A stretch of 64,000 nt of DNA, taken from [Ruminococcus] lactaris ATCC 29176 (GTDB taxonomy: Bacteria > Bacillota > Clostridia > Lachnospirales > Lachnospiraceae). The stretch is from contig NZ_CP102292.1 of NCBI RefSeq assembly GCF_025152405.1, positions 434,001-498,000 on the forward strand. The letters run 5' to 3'. How positions within the stretch are numbered: position 1 is the first letter of the stretch; each line of letters starts with the position of its first letter. Positions 54,439-63,517 of this stretch are shown here, in pieces. Under the pieces are notes generated by a model. The model searched no databases, was not told where the DNA came from, and worked only from the letters and a program-made list of their open reading frames with translations. The position numbers were made by a program, and so were the translations under genes.

Positions 54439-55221
54439 ATGAAATGGTTCAAGGAACATAAGAAGGTAGCAACCATCGGATTGGCAGGGATTTTTCTTCT
54501 TGTCCTGGTCCTGATCGGCTGTGGGGTCGCATTCAGCGGTTCAAGAAATGGATCAGATCAGAAGGAACAGGAAGCATCTGTAACAGATGAAAAAAAAGAC
54601 ACTGTAACAGAGGAAAAAAGTTCTGATACAGAAGTAAAAAAAGAGGATGCTGCGAAAGAGGATGTCTCTGAAGAAAAAACGGAGACCAAAGAAGAGGCAA
54701 AAAAAGAAGAAAAGACAGAAAAAAAGGATGATACCAAGAAAACCGGTACTGCATCCGCTACGGCTACAACCAAAAAAGATGAAGCGAAAGCTTCCTCCAG
54801 TAAGTCATCCAGCAGTTCCAGCACGAAGAAGACAGAGACAAAAGCAAATAACTCCAGTTCTTCCAATAGCAGCAAGCCGCAGCATACGCATACCTGGGTA
54901 GCCCAGACGAAAAATGTCTACCATGAAGCAACCGGACACTACGAAAATAAGTGGGTGGAAGATTCCGCAGCTTGGGATGAAGATGTTTATGCAACAAAGG
55001 TGATCTGTAATTGTGGAGCAGTGTTTGATTCAGTTGAGGCATGGCTGCAACATACTGATGAAGGTTGTCATCAAGGATATTATGTGGATGATGTAAAGAC
55101 TGGAACAGTCCATCACGAAGCCACTGGTCATAATGAACAGAAATGGGTGCAGGATTCCGCAGCATGGACAGAGACTGTTACTACTGGATATAAATGTAGT
55201 GGATGTGGAGCGACAAAATAA
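54439..55221 (+). CDS. Lipoprotein with Glu/Lys linker and duplicated HEATGH module
   Basis: The 260-residue protein has a basic N-terminus, a hydrophobic helix and a lipobox LIGC (Cys28), then about 115 residues of Glu/Lys/Ser/Thr low-complexity linker. The C-terminal 100 residues hold two copies of a 24-residue unit, YHEATGHYENKWVEDSAAWDED (160-182) and HHEATGHNEQKWVQDSAAWTET (225-246). CxC (190, 192), a CH pair (210-211) and CxxC (253, 256) lie between and after the units. The pattern suggests metal binding on a stalk outside the cell. I do not recognise a named family. Confidence 0.7.
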   Translation: MKWFKEHKKVATIGLAGIFLLVLVLIGCGVAFSGSRNGSDQKEQEASVTDEKKDTVTEEKSSDTEVKKEDAAKEDVSEEKTETKEEAKKEEKTEKKDDTKKTGTASATATTKKDEAKASSSKSSSSSSTKKTETKANNSSSSNSSKPQHTHTWVAQTKNVYHEATGHYENKWVEDSAAWDEDVYATKVICNCGAVFDSVEAWLQHTDEGCHQGYYVDDVKTGTVHHEATGHNEQKWVQDSAAWTETVTTGYKCSGCGATK

Positions 55222-55256
55222 AAAAGCAGAAAAGAAAATAGAGAAATAAGCTAGGG

Positions 55257-55286
55257 AAAGACTTTGCAGATGCAGAGTCTTTTTTT
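55257..55286 (+). terminator. Intrinsic terminator after the lipoprotein gene
   Basis: AAAGACTTTGCA pairs with TGCAGAGTCTTT across GA, followed by a T run. Confidence 0.85.
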
Positions 55287-55320
55287 CATACCCTAAATAC
55301 AAAAAAGAAAGGAAAAAGTC

Positions 55321-56580
55321 ATGAAAGTAGGAAAAAGACTAACCGCTTTCTTCCTGGCAGCGATATTGATTCTGACCAGTAATGTGACTGGTTTTGCCGA
55401 AGAAACTACGGCAGATCAACAGCCGGAAGAAGCAAAAAGTACCTATCTTCTGACCGTAGATGCAGAAGATAGTACAGTAACCGTAAAAGGTGATCATGTT
55501 GAGCAGAAGACTGCATCAACTTATCAGATTGAAGTGCGAAGTGAGGTAGTAGCAAGCGTTGTTCCTGCGGACGGAAAGGAAATAAAGGAAGTCCGTGTCA
55601 ATGAAGAGCAGATGGATCTTGCAGATGGAACCGTTACCTTTTCTATGCCGGAAAAAGACAGCTTGCTGCAGGTAATCCTGAAAGAAAAAGAGCAGGCTGC
55701 CGAAGAAACGGAAGAACCAAAGCAGGAGGTAACGCAGACAGAAGAATGGGAACTTCCGGATGAGAAGGAATACCAACAACGGTTACAGCTTGCAAAGGCA
55801 TTAGGCATGGAAGACTGGCTGGATGAAGAGGGATGGCTGGATGATGGCTACTTTGCCGGAAAGAGTGATCTGGAATTAACAGAAAGTGGTGTAGTGCCAT
55901 TGATTCGCAACAGTATTACGAATCCTAAAATGTCAAGAGCCGTAACTCTTTATAACAAAATTACTTACAACAATATTTCCTCTGCAGAGTTTGCGGTAGA
56001 CGGAAAGCTGGCCTTTTGCTTGGAGTACGCAAAGACAACCCCACCAGCAGGGACGGCAACGGGAACACCAACCGAGATTACAAATTCCGGAGTAAAAGCT
56101 GCCATGTATTATGGCTACACTGGACCGGCTGCAGCACAGTATAATTTCAGCAGCACCTCTCAGGCCGTTCTGGTCACGGCCACACTGAGCAGCTACTACT
56201 ACAGTGGACAGTCTCCGTTTTCAAGTGCAACCAGTGGAAATGCACAGAGTACCGGATTTACAGCTTTTTATAACTTTGTCGAAGCACATAAGGCTTCCGT
56301 ACCATCTTCCTTTAAAGCCTATGCGGTAAGTACGGGTTCAAATACCCAGCATTTAGGATATTGGACGTACGCACCAACCGGAACCATGTATCTGACCAAG
56401 ACATCGGCTAATACAGCAATGACGGACAATAATAGCTGCTACAGTCTTGGAAATGCAGTCTATGGGGTATATTCCAACTCGGCCTGTACTACAAAAGTAG
56501 GTACGTTGACTACTGGAACGAACGGTGTATCCAATCCGATCTCAGTCAATGAAGGAACGTATTATCGATCCGCAATTTGA
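55321..56580 (+). pseudogene. Thioester/SpaA-type surface adhesin or pilin, C-terminally truncated
   Basis: The frame gives 419 residues: a signal peptide (1-26), an Ig-like region, a charged linker, and a thioester (TQXA) domain in which Cys233 (LAFCLEYAK) and Gln281 (TSQAVLVTATL) are the expected cross-linking pair. The beginning of a SpaA/Cna-B repeat follows (TMYLTKTSANTAMTDNNSCYSLGNAVYGVYS). The sequence stops right after EGTYY, where SpaA domains normally continue, and the remaining repeats and sortase motif are missing. It may be secreted but could not be wall-anchored. The cut coincides with a junction to unrelated DNA. Confidence 0.8.
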
Positions 56581-56686
56581 TCCCGATCGTGAAAAGAAGA
56601 TATTCAAAATGTATGTGTCGATCCCGGAAGAAGAGGAAGAGCGTCTGACAGCGAAAGAAAAAGTCGGACATCTGCGGTTTGAATGA
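56565..56686 (+). pseudogene. Short C-terminal remnant of an unidentified gene fused after the adhesin
   Basis: In another frame from the adhesin, the DNA after the junction encodes about 39 residues ending in a stop: DPQFDPDREKKIFKMYVSIP, then acidic residues and LTAKEKVGHLRFE. The composition looks like a real coding tail, possibly from a conjugative element, but I cannot assign a family. No start is available. Confidence 0.35.
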
Positions 56687-56741
56687 AACCATTGAGGGCA
56701 AAACGCACCGATCAGAATATTGGTGAATGATTCGATGTAAA

Positions 56742-56787
56742 CACCCCTGCTTTGTGGAAAAGACAGAAATTCCACAGAGCAGGGGTG
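56742..56787. repeat. 18-bp inverted repeat (hairpin) at the accessory-region edge
   Basis: CACCCCTGCTTTGTGGAA (56742-56759) pairs with TTCCACAGAGCAGGGGTG (56770-56787) with one mismatch. It is not followed by a T run. It lies between the adhesin remnant and the panS-like stop and may be an IS end or a bidirectional transcription stop. Confidence 0.6.
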
Positions 56788-56845
56788 AATTTGGTGAAAA
56801 ACTCTTTGCAAATACAGCGGGGGTGTGAAAAACCAGGTTCTATAT

Positions 56846-57838
56846 TTATGAAGAAGTTTCGCTTAAGACGCTCCGAGTTTCCGGGGCGTTTTCCTGGTGA
56901 TATCCGTTACGACGTATACTTGCGAAAACAGATCCGGAAATATTATGCCATACGCTGAAGATTGCTCCCGGGAGCGTTGCAAATGGATTGGCTGCAAAAT
57001 TGGCAGTGGCAAGTGTGATCGCAAGACCGCTGTTCTGCATCCCGACTTCGATCGCAATGGCAGTAGCTTTTGTATATTCCACACGAAAAAGTCTGGAAGC
57101 TCCAAGTCCAAGCCCCATGCCTGCAAGATTGTGAAGCATTACAATTCCGAGAACCGCAAAACCGGATGTCAGGATCTTTTCTGCATTGACAGCTACGATG
57201 CCGCTGATGATCATGACGATCGATACAACGGAAATAAGAGGCAGAATGCCGGAAATTTTTTCAATCTGCCTGCCGATGATCCATCGCAGAAAAATGCCCA
57301 GGAGTACCGGGATCAGAACGACCTTTACCACCGAAATTACCATACTGAAGAAGGAAACTTCCACCCATGCACCGGCAAGAAGGTATACCAGCAGCGGTGT
57401 CATCAGCGGTGCGGCAAGCGTGGAGGCAATGGTCATCCCGACTGAGAGAGCAACATCACCACCGGCAATATAAGTGATGACATTACTTGCAGTTCCACCC
57501 GGGCAGCAGCCAACCAGGATCACTCCCAGTGCAAGATCAGCCGGAAGGTGAAATGCCGTTGCGAGAAGCCAGGCAATGACCGGCATAAGTGTATATTGAG
57601 CAATAAAACCAAGGATCACTTCTTTCGGTCTGGTAAAGACAACTTTAAAATCTCCCATATGAATAGTCAGCCCCATGCCGAACATGGCAACACCCAAAAA
57701 TACAGAAGTATAAGTGGTCGTCCACGCAAATCCGTCACGCCAGAAAAAGGCAAGAACGGAAAAGCAGATAATGATCAGTCCGATATATTTTGTGAGCAGG
57801 GATGCAATTTTTTCAAGTGTATGTAAGAGTCTGCTCAT
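56846..57838 (-). CDS. BASS-family transporter, probably PanS-type (ketopantoate/pantoate uptake)
   Basis: A 330-residue, nine- to ten-helix protein of the bile acid:Na+ symporter superfamily, with the signature GVILVGCCPGGTASNVITYIAGGDVALSVGMT and the second crossover helix EVGMQNSGLAITLA. The start overlaps the panC stop (ATGA). PanS proteins of this family transport ketopantoate or pantoate, so the operon position suggests import of a panC precursor. Bile-acid transport is the generic alternative. Confidence 0.8.
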   Translation of the reverse strand: MSRLLHTLEKIASLLTKYIGLIIICFSVLAFFWRDGFAWTTTYTSVFLGVAMFGMGLTIHMGDFKVVFTRPKEVILGFIAQYTLMPVIAWLLATAFHLPADLALGVILVGCCPGGTASNVITYIAGGDVALSVGMTIASTLAAPLMTPLLVYLLAGAWVEVSFFSMVISVVKVVLIPVLLGIFLRWIIGRQIEKISGILPLISVVSIVMIISGIVAVNAEKILTSGFAVLGIVMLHNLAGMGLGLGASRLFRVEYTKATAIAIEVGMQNSGLAITLATANFAANPFATLPGAIFSVWHNISGSVFASIRRNGYHQENAPETRSVLSETSS

Positions 57839-58680
57839 AATGAAACCTCGTAGCTAAAATTATCGATCAGCCGGGTCTTCCCGATGTAGACAGCCATTGC
57901 TACAAGCACATTCCGGTCAACACGCTCTACCGGCTGCATTGTCAGTGCATCTACCATGGAAATATAATCAATCTTTGCCAGTGGTTCTGCTTCAATTACA
58001 GCACGCATGGCAGCCAGTACCTGTTCTGCGTCCATGCCTGTCTGAATGATCTGCTGCCCTGTCCTGACTGCTCTTGAGAGGCAGAGTGCGGCAGATCTTT
58101 CCTGAGTATTTAAATAAGTATTTCTGGAAGATTTCGCAAGTCCGTCTTCCTCCCGGATGATCGGGCATCCGATGATCTCGATATCAAAATTCAGATCCAG
58201 TACCATCTTGCGGATGATCGCAAGCTGCTGGGCATCCTTCTGTCCGAAGTAAGCACGATCCGGTGTCACGATGTTGAAAAGTTTTGACACAACGGTGCAT
58301 ACGCCTTTGAAATGAATGGGCCTTGTCTTTCCACAAAGCGTTTCGGAAAGCAGATCAATGCTGACAAATGCGTGTGGGTCATGGTACATTTCTTCCGGTG
58401 ACGGACAGAAAATAAGATCTGCACCGATCCGTTCGCAAAGCTGGCTGTCCCGTTCAAAATCTCTCGGATATGCCTCAAGATCTTCATTTGGTCCGAACTG
58501 CGTCGGATTTACAAAGTCGGACACAACGACGATATCATTTTCCTCCCGGCATTTCTGGATCAGGCTTGCATGACCTTCGTGCAGAAAGCCCATTGTCGGG
58601 ACGAGTCCGATAGATTTTCCGTCTTTCTTCCATTTCTTAATCAGTTCTTTCGTTTCATTGATAGTTGTTGTTACCTGCAT
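57835..58680 (-). CDS. panC: Pantothenate synthetase
   Basis: The 281-residue protein has the ATP-binding PTMGFLHEGHASLI (HxGH), the NPTQFGPNEDLEAYPR substrate loop, YFGQKDAQQLAIIRKMV, and KSSRNTYL. It joins pantoate and beta-alanine. The ATG at 58680 has an AGAGGAG site; the frame opens further upstream (to 58731) without one. It overlaps the transporter gene by 4 nt and follows panD. Confidence 0.96.
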   Translation of the reverse strand: MQVTTTINETKELIKKWKKDGKSIGLVPTMGFLHEGHASLIQKCREENDIVVVSDFVNPTQFGPNEDLEAYPRDFERDSQLCERIGADLIFCPSPEEMYHDPHAFVSIDLLSETLCGKTRPIHFKGVCTVVSKLFNIVTPDRAYFGQKDAQQLAIIRKMVLDLNFDIEIIGCPIIREEDGLAKSSRNTYLNTQERSAALCLSRAVRTGQQIIQTGMDAEQVLAAMRAVIEAEPLAKIDYISMVDALTMQPVERVDRNVLVAMAVYIGKTRLIDNFSYEVSL

Positions 58681-58770
58681 GTTTTTTCTCCTCTTTTTAA
58701 GATTCGGAGATAGGCTCTTTTCTGAAGTCACTGTTGTCTCGGAAAACTATTTGGATGATAGTGGAACTTT

Positions 58771-59166
58771 TTATGTGTCCATATCTTTGAGAAGCCCGTG
58801 GCGTTCGTAGTTCGTCACGCGGCTGATCTGATTCTTTTCATCTACGAATACAACCGCAGGTTTATGTGATGCAGCTTCTTCGGATGAATACTGTCCATAT
58901 GCCATAATGATGATCTTATCACCTGTGCTGACACAACGTGCAGCAGCACCGTTCAGACAGATCATGCCGCTCCCGCGTTCTCCGCTGATCGTGTATGTTT
59001 CAAAACGACTGCCATTATTGACATCGACGATCTGGACTTTTTCATATTCCAGAATACCGGCTGCCTCAAGCAGTTCTTCATCTACCGTGATGCTTCCGAC
59101 ATAATCCAGTTCTGCCTGAATGACAGTTGCCCGGTGGATCTTTCCTTTTAACATTTCAATTGTCAT
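58771..59166 (-). CDS. panD: Aspartate 1-decarboxylase
   Basis: The 131-residue proenzyme has the self-cleavage site Gly-Ser in YVGSITVD (residues 24-25), which yields the pyruvoyl group. Other signatures are [30 protein letters not shown]. It makes beta-alanine for PanC. First gene of the panD-panC-transporter operon; 90 bp separate it from panC. panB and panE are absent from the window. Confidence 0.97.
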   Translation of the reverse strand: MTIEMLKGKIHRATVIQAELDYVGSITVDEELLEAAGILEYEKVQIVDVNNGSRFETYTISGERGSGMICLNGAAARCVSTGDKIIIMAYGQYSSEEAASHKPAVVFVDEKNQISRVTNYERHGLLKDMDT

Positions 59167-59421
59167 TTTTTATCCTTTCCTTCTGGAAAGACTTCAGTTT
59201 CCAATGATGAAAAAATCTTTGATAAAATAGAATGTTAGACTTTTTCGAAGGTTCTGAGTCTTATTTCCTAAAAATATAAGCTCTTGCACTTTTGCAATGA
59301 TCTCTGGTTTCAGATGAGATTTCAGTGATTCAGTCAGAGTATAGTTCTGTATCGACAGATACTATCTCCGCAGATGATTATAAAAAAGGAAGCGATAAAT
59401 GTCAATGAGGGATGGGAATGT

Positions 59422-59450
59422 TTGCCTATTTATGCACACTATGATAAAAT
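59422..59450 (+). promoter_or_regulatory. Promoter candidate for yqzL-recO
   Basis: TTGCCT (59422-59427), a 17-nt spacer and TAAAAT (59445-59450). The remainder of the 59167-59510 gap is AT-rich with no gene or strong structure that I can see. Confidence 0.5.
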
Positions 59451-59510
59451 GAAGTCAATCCGGGGAACCTAATTCCAGAGAAAGAAGCAGACTTAGGATG
59501 AGGTGGCCTG

Positions 59511-59696
59511 ATGGAGAAAATGTACTGGGATCAGTTTCTGCACAGCGGAAAGATCAAGGATTATCTTAGTTATAAAAATTGTATTGCAGACGGTCAGTCT
59601 TCAGAATGGGAAGATGACGGCAGAAAGAAGGAACAACGTGAACCAGATCGTATTGACAGGGATGGTGCTTTCGACGACTCCGGTGGGGGAATATGA
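59511..59696 (+). CDS. YqzL-like small protein
   Basis: A 61-residue ORF whose start, MEKMYWDQFLHSGKIKDYLSYKN, resembles the YqzL family (aromatic start, W-x2-F-x2-TG/SG-x-I-x2-Y-L-x-Y), which is encoded just before recO in many Firmicutes. The second half overlaps the recO start in another frame and is probably not conserved. A GAGGTGG site precedes the ATG. No function is established. Confidence 0.6.
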   Translation: MEKMYWDQFLHSGKIKDYLSYKNCIADGQSSEWEDDGRKKEQREPDRIDRDGAFDDSGGGI

Positions 59697-60378
59697 CCGC
59701 CGGGTCGTTTTGCTTACAAAAGAACAGGGAAAAGTATCGGCATTTGCCAAAGGCTCGAGAAGACCGAACAGTCCGCTTGTCGGAGTAGTGAACCCGTTTA
59801 CATTCGGTGAATTTACCATGTATGAGGGAAGAAGTTCTTATACGATCCAGTCGGCAAAGGTGATCAATTATTTTTCGGAACTCCGGGAGGATGTGCTGGG
59901 AGCGTATTATGGTTTTTATTTTCTTGAGGTTGCGAATTATTATGCGAGAGAATTTAACGACGAACTCGAGATGCTGAAGCTTTTGTATCAGACGATGCGG
60001 GCGTTGACGAATCCGCATATTCCGGATGCCCTGATCCGGTGCATTTATGAACTGAAGATCCTGACGATCAACGGACAGGGACCGCAGGTCTTTCAGTGCG
60101 TGAATTGTGGGAATAAGGCAGAAACAGCAGTCTTCAGTGCCGGCAGAGGAGGACTGGTCTGTGAAACATGTGCCGGTGAAGTGCGGGACGGTATCAGACT
60201 GGCTTCTTCCACATTATATAGCATGCAATACATAGAAAGCAGTAAAGTAGAACATTTGTATACCTTTAACGTGAAGCCGGAGATTTTGCAGCAGCTTTCA
60301 AAAGTGACAGAACGGCTTATGGGACTTTACGTGGATCGGAAGTTTAAGTCGCTGGAAATTCTGGAAACGTTGCTGTAA
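59638..60378 (+). CDS. recO: DNA repair protein RecO
   Basis: About 246 residues. The N-terminal OB-fold (LTGMVLSTTPVGEYDRRVVLLTKEQGKVSAFAKGSRRPNSPL) and the zinc motif CVNCGN...CETCAG are typical. RecO loads RecA with RecF/RecR. I choose the GTG at 59638 after GAAGGAAC; the frame opens at 59584, but those residues do not match the family. Confidence 0.95.
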   Translation: MNQIVLTGMVLSTTPVGEYDRRVVLLTKEQGKVSAFAKGSRRPNSPLVGVVNPFTFGEFTMYEGRSSYTIQSAKVINYFSELREDVLGAYYGFYFLEVANYYAREFNDELEMLKLLYQTMRALTNPHIPDALIRCIYELKILTINGQGPQVFQCVNCGNKAETAVFSAGRGGLVCETCAGEVRDGIRLASSTLYSMQYIESSKVEHLYTFNVKPEILQQLSKVTERLMGLYVDRKFKSLEILETLL

Positions 60379-60384
60379 GAGGTC

Positions 60385-60413
60385 TTGCAAAATAGTCCGT
60401 AAACCGCTACAAT
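60385..60413 (+). promoter_or_regulatory. Promoter of glyS
   Basis: TTGCAA (60385-60390), 17 nt, TACAAT (60408-60413), 7 bp after the recO stop. There is no room for a T-box leader before glyS. Confidence 0.7.
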
Positions 60414-60488
60414 AGAAAACATTGATGCGGTGGGCGTTTCAGCGTGTATCAAATGATGGAAAATGAAAAAGAATGCGAGGAACATAAA

Positions 60489-61889
60489 ATGGTTGAAAAG
60501 ACAATGGACAAGATCGTAGCACTTGCGAAATCGAGAGGATTTGTATATCCGGGTTCAGAGATCTACGGTGGACTTGCGAATACATGGGATTATGGAAATC
60601 TCGGTGTAGAGCTTAAGAATAATGTAAAAAAGGCCTGGTGGAAGAAATTCGTTCAGGAGAACGCGTATAATGTGGGTGTAGACTGTGCCATCCTTATGAA
60701 TCCACAGACATGGATCGCATCCGGACATCTTGGAGGATTCAGTGATCCGCTGATGGACTGTAAGCAGTGTCATGAGCGTTTCCGTGCAGATAAGATCATC
60801 GAAGATTTCTGTGCAGAAAAAGGAATTGAGATTGAAGGTTCTGTAGATGCATGGTCTCAGGAAGAGATGAGTTCATTTATTGAAGAACATCAGATTCCAT
60901 GCCCGACCTGTGGAAAGCATGATTTTACAGATATCCGTCAGTTTAATCTGATGTTCAAGACATTCCAGGGTGTTACAGAAGATGCAAAGAATACAGTTTA
61001 CCTTCGTCCTGAGACAGCACAGGGGATCTTTGTAAACTTTAAGAATGTACAGCGTACATCCAGAAAGAAACTTCCATTTGGTATCGGTCAGATCGGAAAG
61101 TCTTTCCGTAATGAGATCACACCGGGTAACTTTACATTCCGTACCAGAGAGTTTGAGCAGATGGAGCTGGAGTTCTTCTGCAAACCGGATACAGATCTGG
61201 AGTGGTTTGACTACTGGAAGAATTTCTGCCTGAACTGGCTGTCATCTCTTGGCCTGAAAGAGGATGAAGTGCGTTATCGTGACCATGATAAGGAAGAGCT
61301 TTCTTTCTACAGTAAGGCAACTACAGACGTAGAGTTCCTTTTCCCGTTTGGATGGGGCGAGCTGTGGGGAATTGCAGACCGTACAGATTATGACCTGACG
61401 CAGCATCAGAATGTATCAGGACAGGATCTCACATACTTTGATGATGAGACAAAAGAAAAATATATCCCATATGTAATTGAACCATCACTGGGAGCAGACC
61501 GTATGGTACTTGCGTTCCTGTGCAGTGCTTATGATGAAGAGAACATCGGAACAGAAGAGAAGCCGGATATGCGTACCGTATTGCATTTCCATCCGGCACT
61601 TGCTCCGGTTAAGATCGGTGTCCTTCCACTTTCCAAAAAGCTGAATGAAGGAGCAGAAAAGGTATATACTGAGTTATGTAAGTATTATAACTGCGAGTTC
61701 GATGATCGTGGAAATATCGGTAAGCGTTACCGTCGTCAGGATGAGATCGGTACTCCATTCTGCGTAACTTATGACTTTGATTCTGAAGAAGACGGAGCAG
61801 TTACAGTACGTGACCGCGATACGATGGAGCAGGAAAGAGTGAAGATCGAAGATCTGAAAGCATATTTTGAAAAGAAATTTGAGTGGTAG
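60489..61889 (+). CDS. glyS: Glycyl-tRNA synthetase, alpha2 type
   Basis: A 466-residue class II synthetase of the dimeric type: [24 protein letters not shown] at the start, a zinc-like pair CKQCHERF and CPTCGKHDF, motif 2 [30 protein letters not shown], and motif 3 [16 protein letters not shown]-terminal anticodon-binding domain ends [10 protein letters not shown]. The frame is open from 60444, but GCGAGG places the ATG at 60489. Confidence 0.97.
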   Translation: MVEKTMDKIVALAKSRGFVYPGSEIYGGLANTWDYGNLGVELKNNVKKAWWKKFVQENAYNVGVDCAILMNPQTWIASGHLGGFSDPLMDCKQCHERFRADKIIEDFCAEKGIEIEGSVDAWSQEEMSSFIEEHQIPCPTCGKHDFTDIRQFNLMFKTFQGVTEDAKNTVYLRPETAQGIFVNFKNVQRTSRKKLPFGIGQIGKSFRNEITPGNFTFRTREFEQMELEFFCKPDTDLEWFDYWKNFCLNWLSSLGLKEDEVRYRDHDKEELSFYSKATTDVEFLFPFGWGELWGIADRTDYDLTQHQNVSGQDLTYFDDETKEKYIPYVIEPSLGADRMVLAFLCSAYDEENIGTEEKPDMRTVLHFHPALAPVKIGVLPLSKKLNEGAEKVYTELCKYYNCEFDDRGNIGKRYRRQDEIGTPFCVTYDFDSEEDGAVTVRDRDTMEQERVKIEDLKAYFEKKFEW

Positions 61890-61942
61890 AATATTTGCCT
61901 TTCTCCGGAACGAAAGTTGTGCAGTCTTTCGGGGAATTATGG

Positions 61943-61984
61943 AAAGCCGGATCAGATCTCATACGAGAGATGACCGGCTTTTCG
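61943..61984 (+). terminator. Intrinsic terminator after glyS
   Basis: AAAGCCGG at about 61943 pairs with CCGGCTTTT at about 61975, with an inner CTCATACGAGAG loop helix, followed by T residues. Confidence 0.75.
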
Positions 61985-62096
61985 GTTAGAAAAAGACTCT
62001 TTTAGATGTGAGAAGATTTTGTGAGTATCTGTGGAGAGAGCAGTACCATACAGATCAGATGGAAACAGATCAGAAGAAAATAAGGAGGAGATTTCA

Positions 62097-63494
62097 ATGG
62101 AGAGAAAAAATGCATGGAGTCAGTACAGTGCAGAGGAACTGAGCCGTCTTGAGGCAGTAAATGAGGATTATAAGGCCTGCCTGGATGCCGGAAAGACAGA
62201 GCGGGAATGTGTACGTCTTACGATTGAAAGAATTGAAAAAGAAGGGTATAAGAACCTGAAAGAGGTCATCCGAAACGGTGAAAAAGTACAGGCAGGAGAT
62301 AAGGTATACGCAGTATGCATGGACAAGACCATCGCAATGTTCCATATGGGAACAAAGCCACTGGAAGAGGGAATGAATCTTCTCGGAGCCCATATAGATT
62401 CCCCACGCATTGATGTAAAGCAGAACCCACTTTATGAAAATGATGAATTTGCTTATCTTGATACACATTATTATGGCGGAATTAAGAAGTATCAGTGGGT
62501 TACACTTCCGCTGGCACTGCACGGAGTGATCGCAAAAAAGGATGGAACAGTTGTAAATGTCAGCATTGGAGAAAAGGAAGATGATCCAGTTTTCGTTATT
62601 ACAGATCTGCTGATCCATCTTGCAGCAAAGCAGATGGAAAAGAAAGCGTCCACAGTTGTTGAAGGAGAAAAGCTGGACCTGCTGATCGGAAGTCGTCCGA
62701 TCGAACAGGATGAGAGTCTGGAAGAGAAAGAAAAAGAAGCTGTCAAGGCAAATGTAATGAAGCTGCTGAAAGAGTATTATGAGATGGAAGAGGAAGATTT
62801 TCTTTCTGCAGAACTGGAGATTGTTCCGGCAGGAAAAGCACGTGATTGTGGTCTGGATCGCAGCATGGTGCTTGCATACGGACAGGATGACCGTGTGTGT
62901 GCTTTCACATCTCTTTTTGCAATGCTGGATGTAGAAGCCGTGGAGCATACAGCCTGCTGTATTTTAGTGGATAAAGAAGAGATCGGAAGCGTTGGTGCGA
63001 CAGGTATGCATTCCCGTTTCTTTGAAAATACAGTTGCAGAGCTGGTGGCACTGACGGAAGGTGAGTCAGAACTGAAAGTCAGAAGAACCCTGATGAATTC
63101 CAGAATGCTCTCTTCTGATGTCAGTGCAGCATATGATCCGATGTATGCGGAAGTCTTTGAAAAGCGTAGTGCGGCATTCTTCGGAAAAGGTCTTGTATTT
63201 AATAAATTTACAGGATCACGTGGAAAGAGCGGATCGAATGATGCAAATGCAGAGTATCTTGCAAAGATCAGAAATGCAATGGATGCACAGGCGGTGGCAT
63301 ATCAGTTTGCAGAACTTGGAAAAGTAGATGCGGGCGGTGGAGGAACGATCGCCTATATCATGGCAAATTACGGAATGGAAGTCATTGACAGCGGAGTTGC
63401 CGTGCTGAGCATGCATGCTCCATGGGAAGTGACGAGCAAAGCCGATGTATATGAGGCATATAAAGGATACAGGGCATTCATTGAAGAAATGTAA
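62097..63494 (+). CDS. M18-family aminopeptidase
   Basis: A 465-residue dinuclear zinc aminopeptidase. Metal and catalytic signatures are GAHIDSPRIDVKQ (His/Asp), DKEEIGSVGATGMHSRF (Glu pair), SSDVSAAYDP and the C-terminal MHAPWEV (His). It trims N-terminal residues from peptides in the cytoplasm. AAGGAGGAG sets the ATG at 62097. The length matches clostridial M18 proteins. Confidence 0.95.
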   Translation: MERKNAWSQYSAEELSRLEAVNEDYKACLDAGKTERECVRLTIERIEKEGYKNLKEVIRNGEKVQAGDKVYAVCMDKTIAMFHMGTKPLEEGMNLLGAHIDSPRIDVKQNPLYENDEFAYLDTHYYGGIKKYQWVTLPLALHGVIAKKDGTVVNVSIGEKEDDPVFVITDLLIHLAAKQMEKKASTVVEGEKLDLLIGSRPIEQDESLEEKEKEAVKANVMKLLKEYYEMEEEDFLSAELEIVPAGKARDCGLDRSMVLAYGQDDRVCAFTSLFAMLDVEAVEHTACCILVDKEEIGSVGATGMHSRFFENTVAELVALTEGESELKVRRTLMNSRMLSSDVSAAYDPMYAEVFEKRSAAFFGKGLVFNKFTGSRGKSGSNDANAEYLAKIRNAMDAQAVAYQFAELGKVDAGGGGTIAYIMANYGMEVIDSGVAVLSMHAPWEVTSKADVYEAYKGYRAFIEEM

Positions 63495-63517
63495 AGCAGA
63501 ATAGTGCCGGAGGTATT

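Noticed and set aside
56742..56787. IS200/IS605 end similar to those at 46510 and 48278
   Set aside because: The hairpin has a long stem and a loop unrelated to the GCTTTAGCT loop, and there is no tnpA or tnpB nearby.
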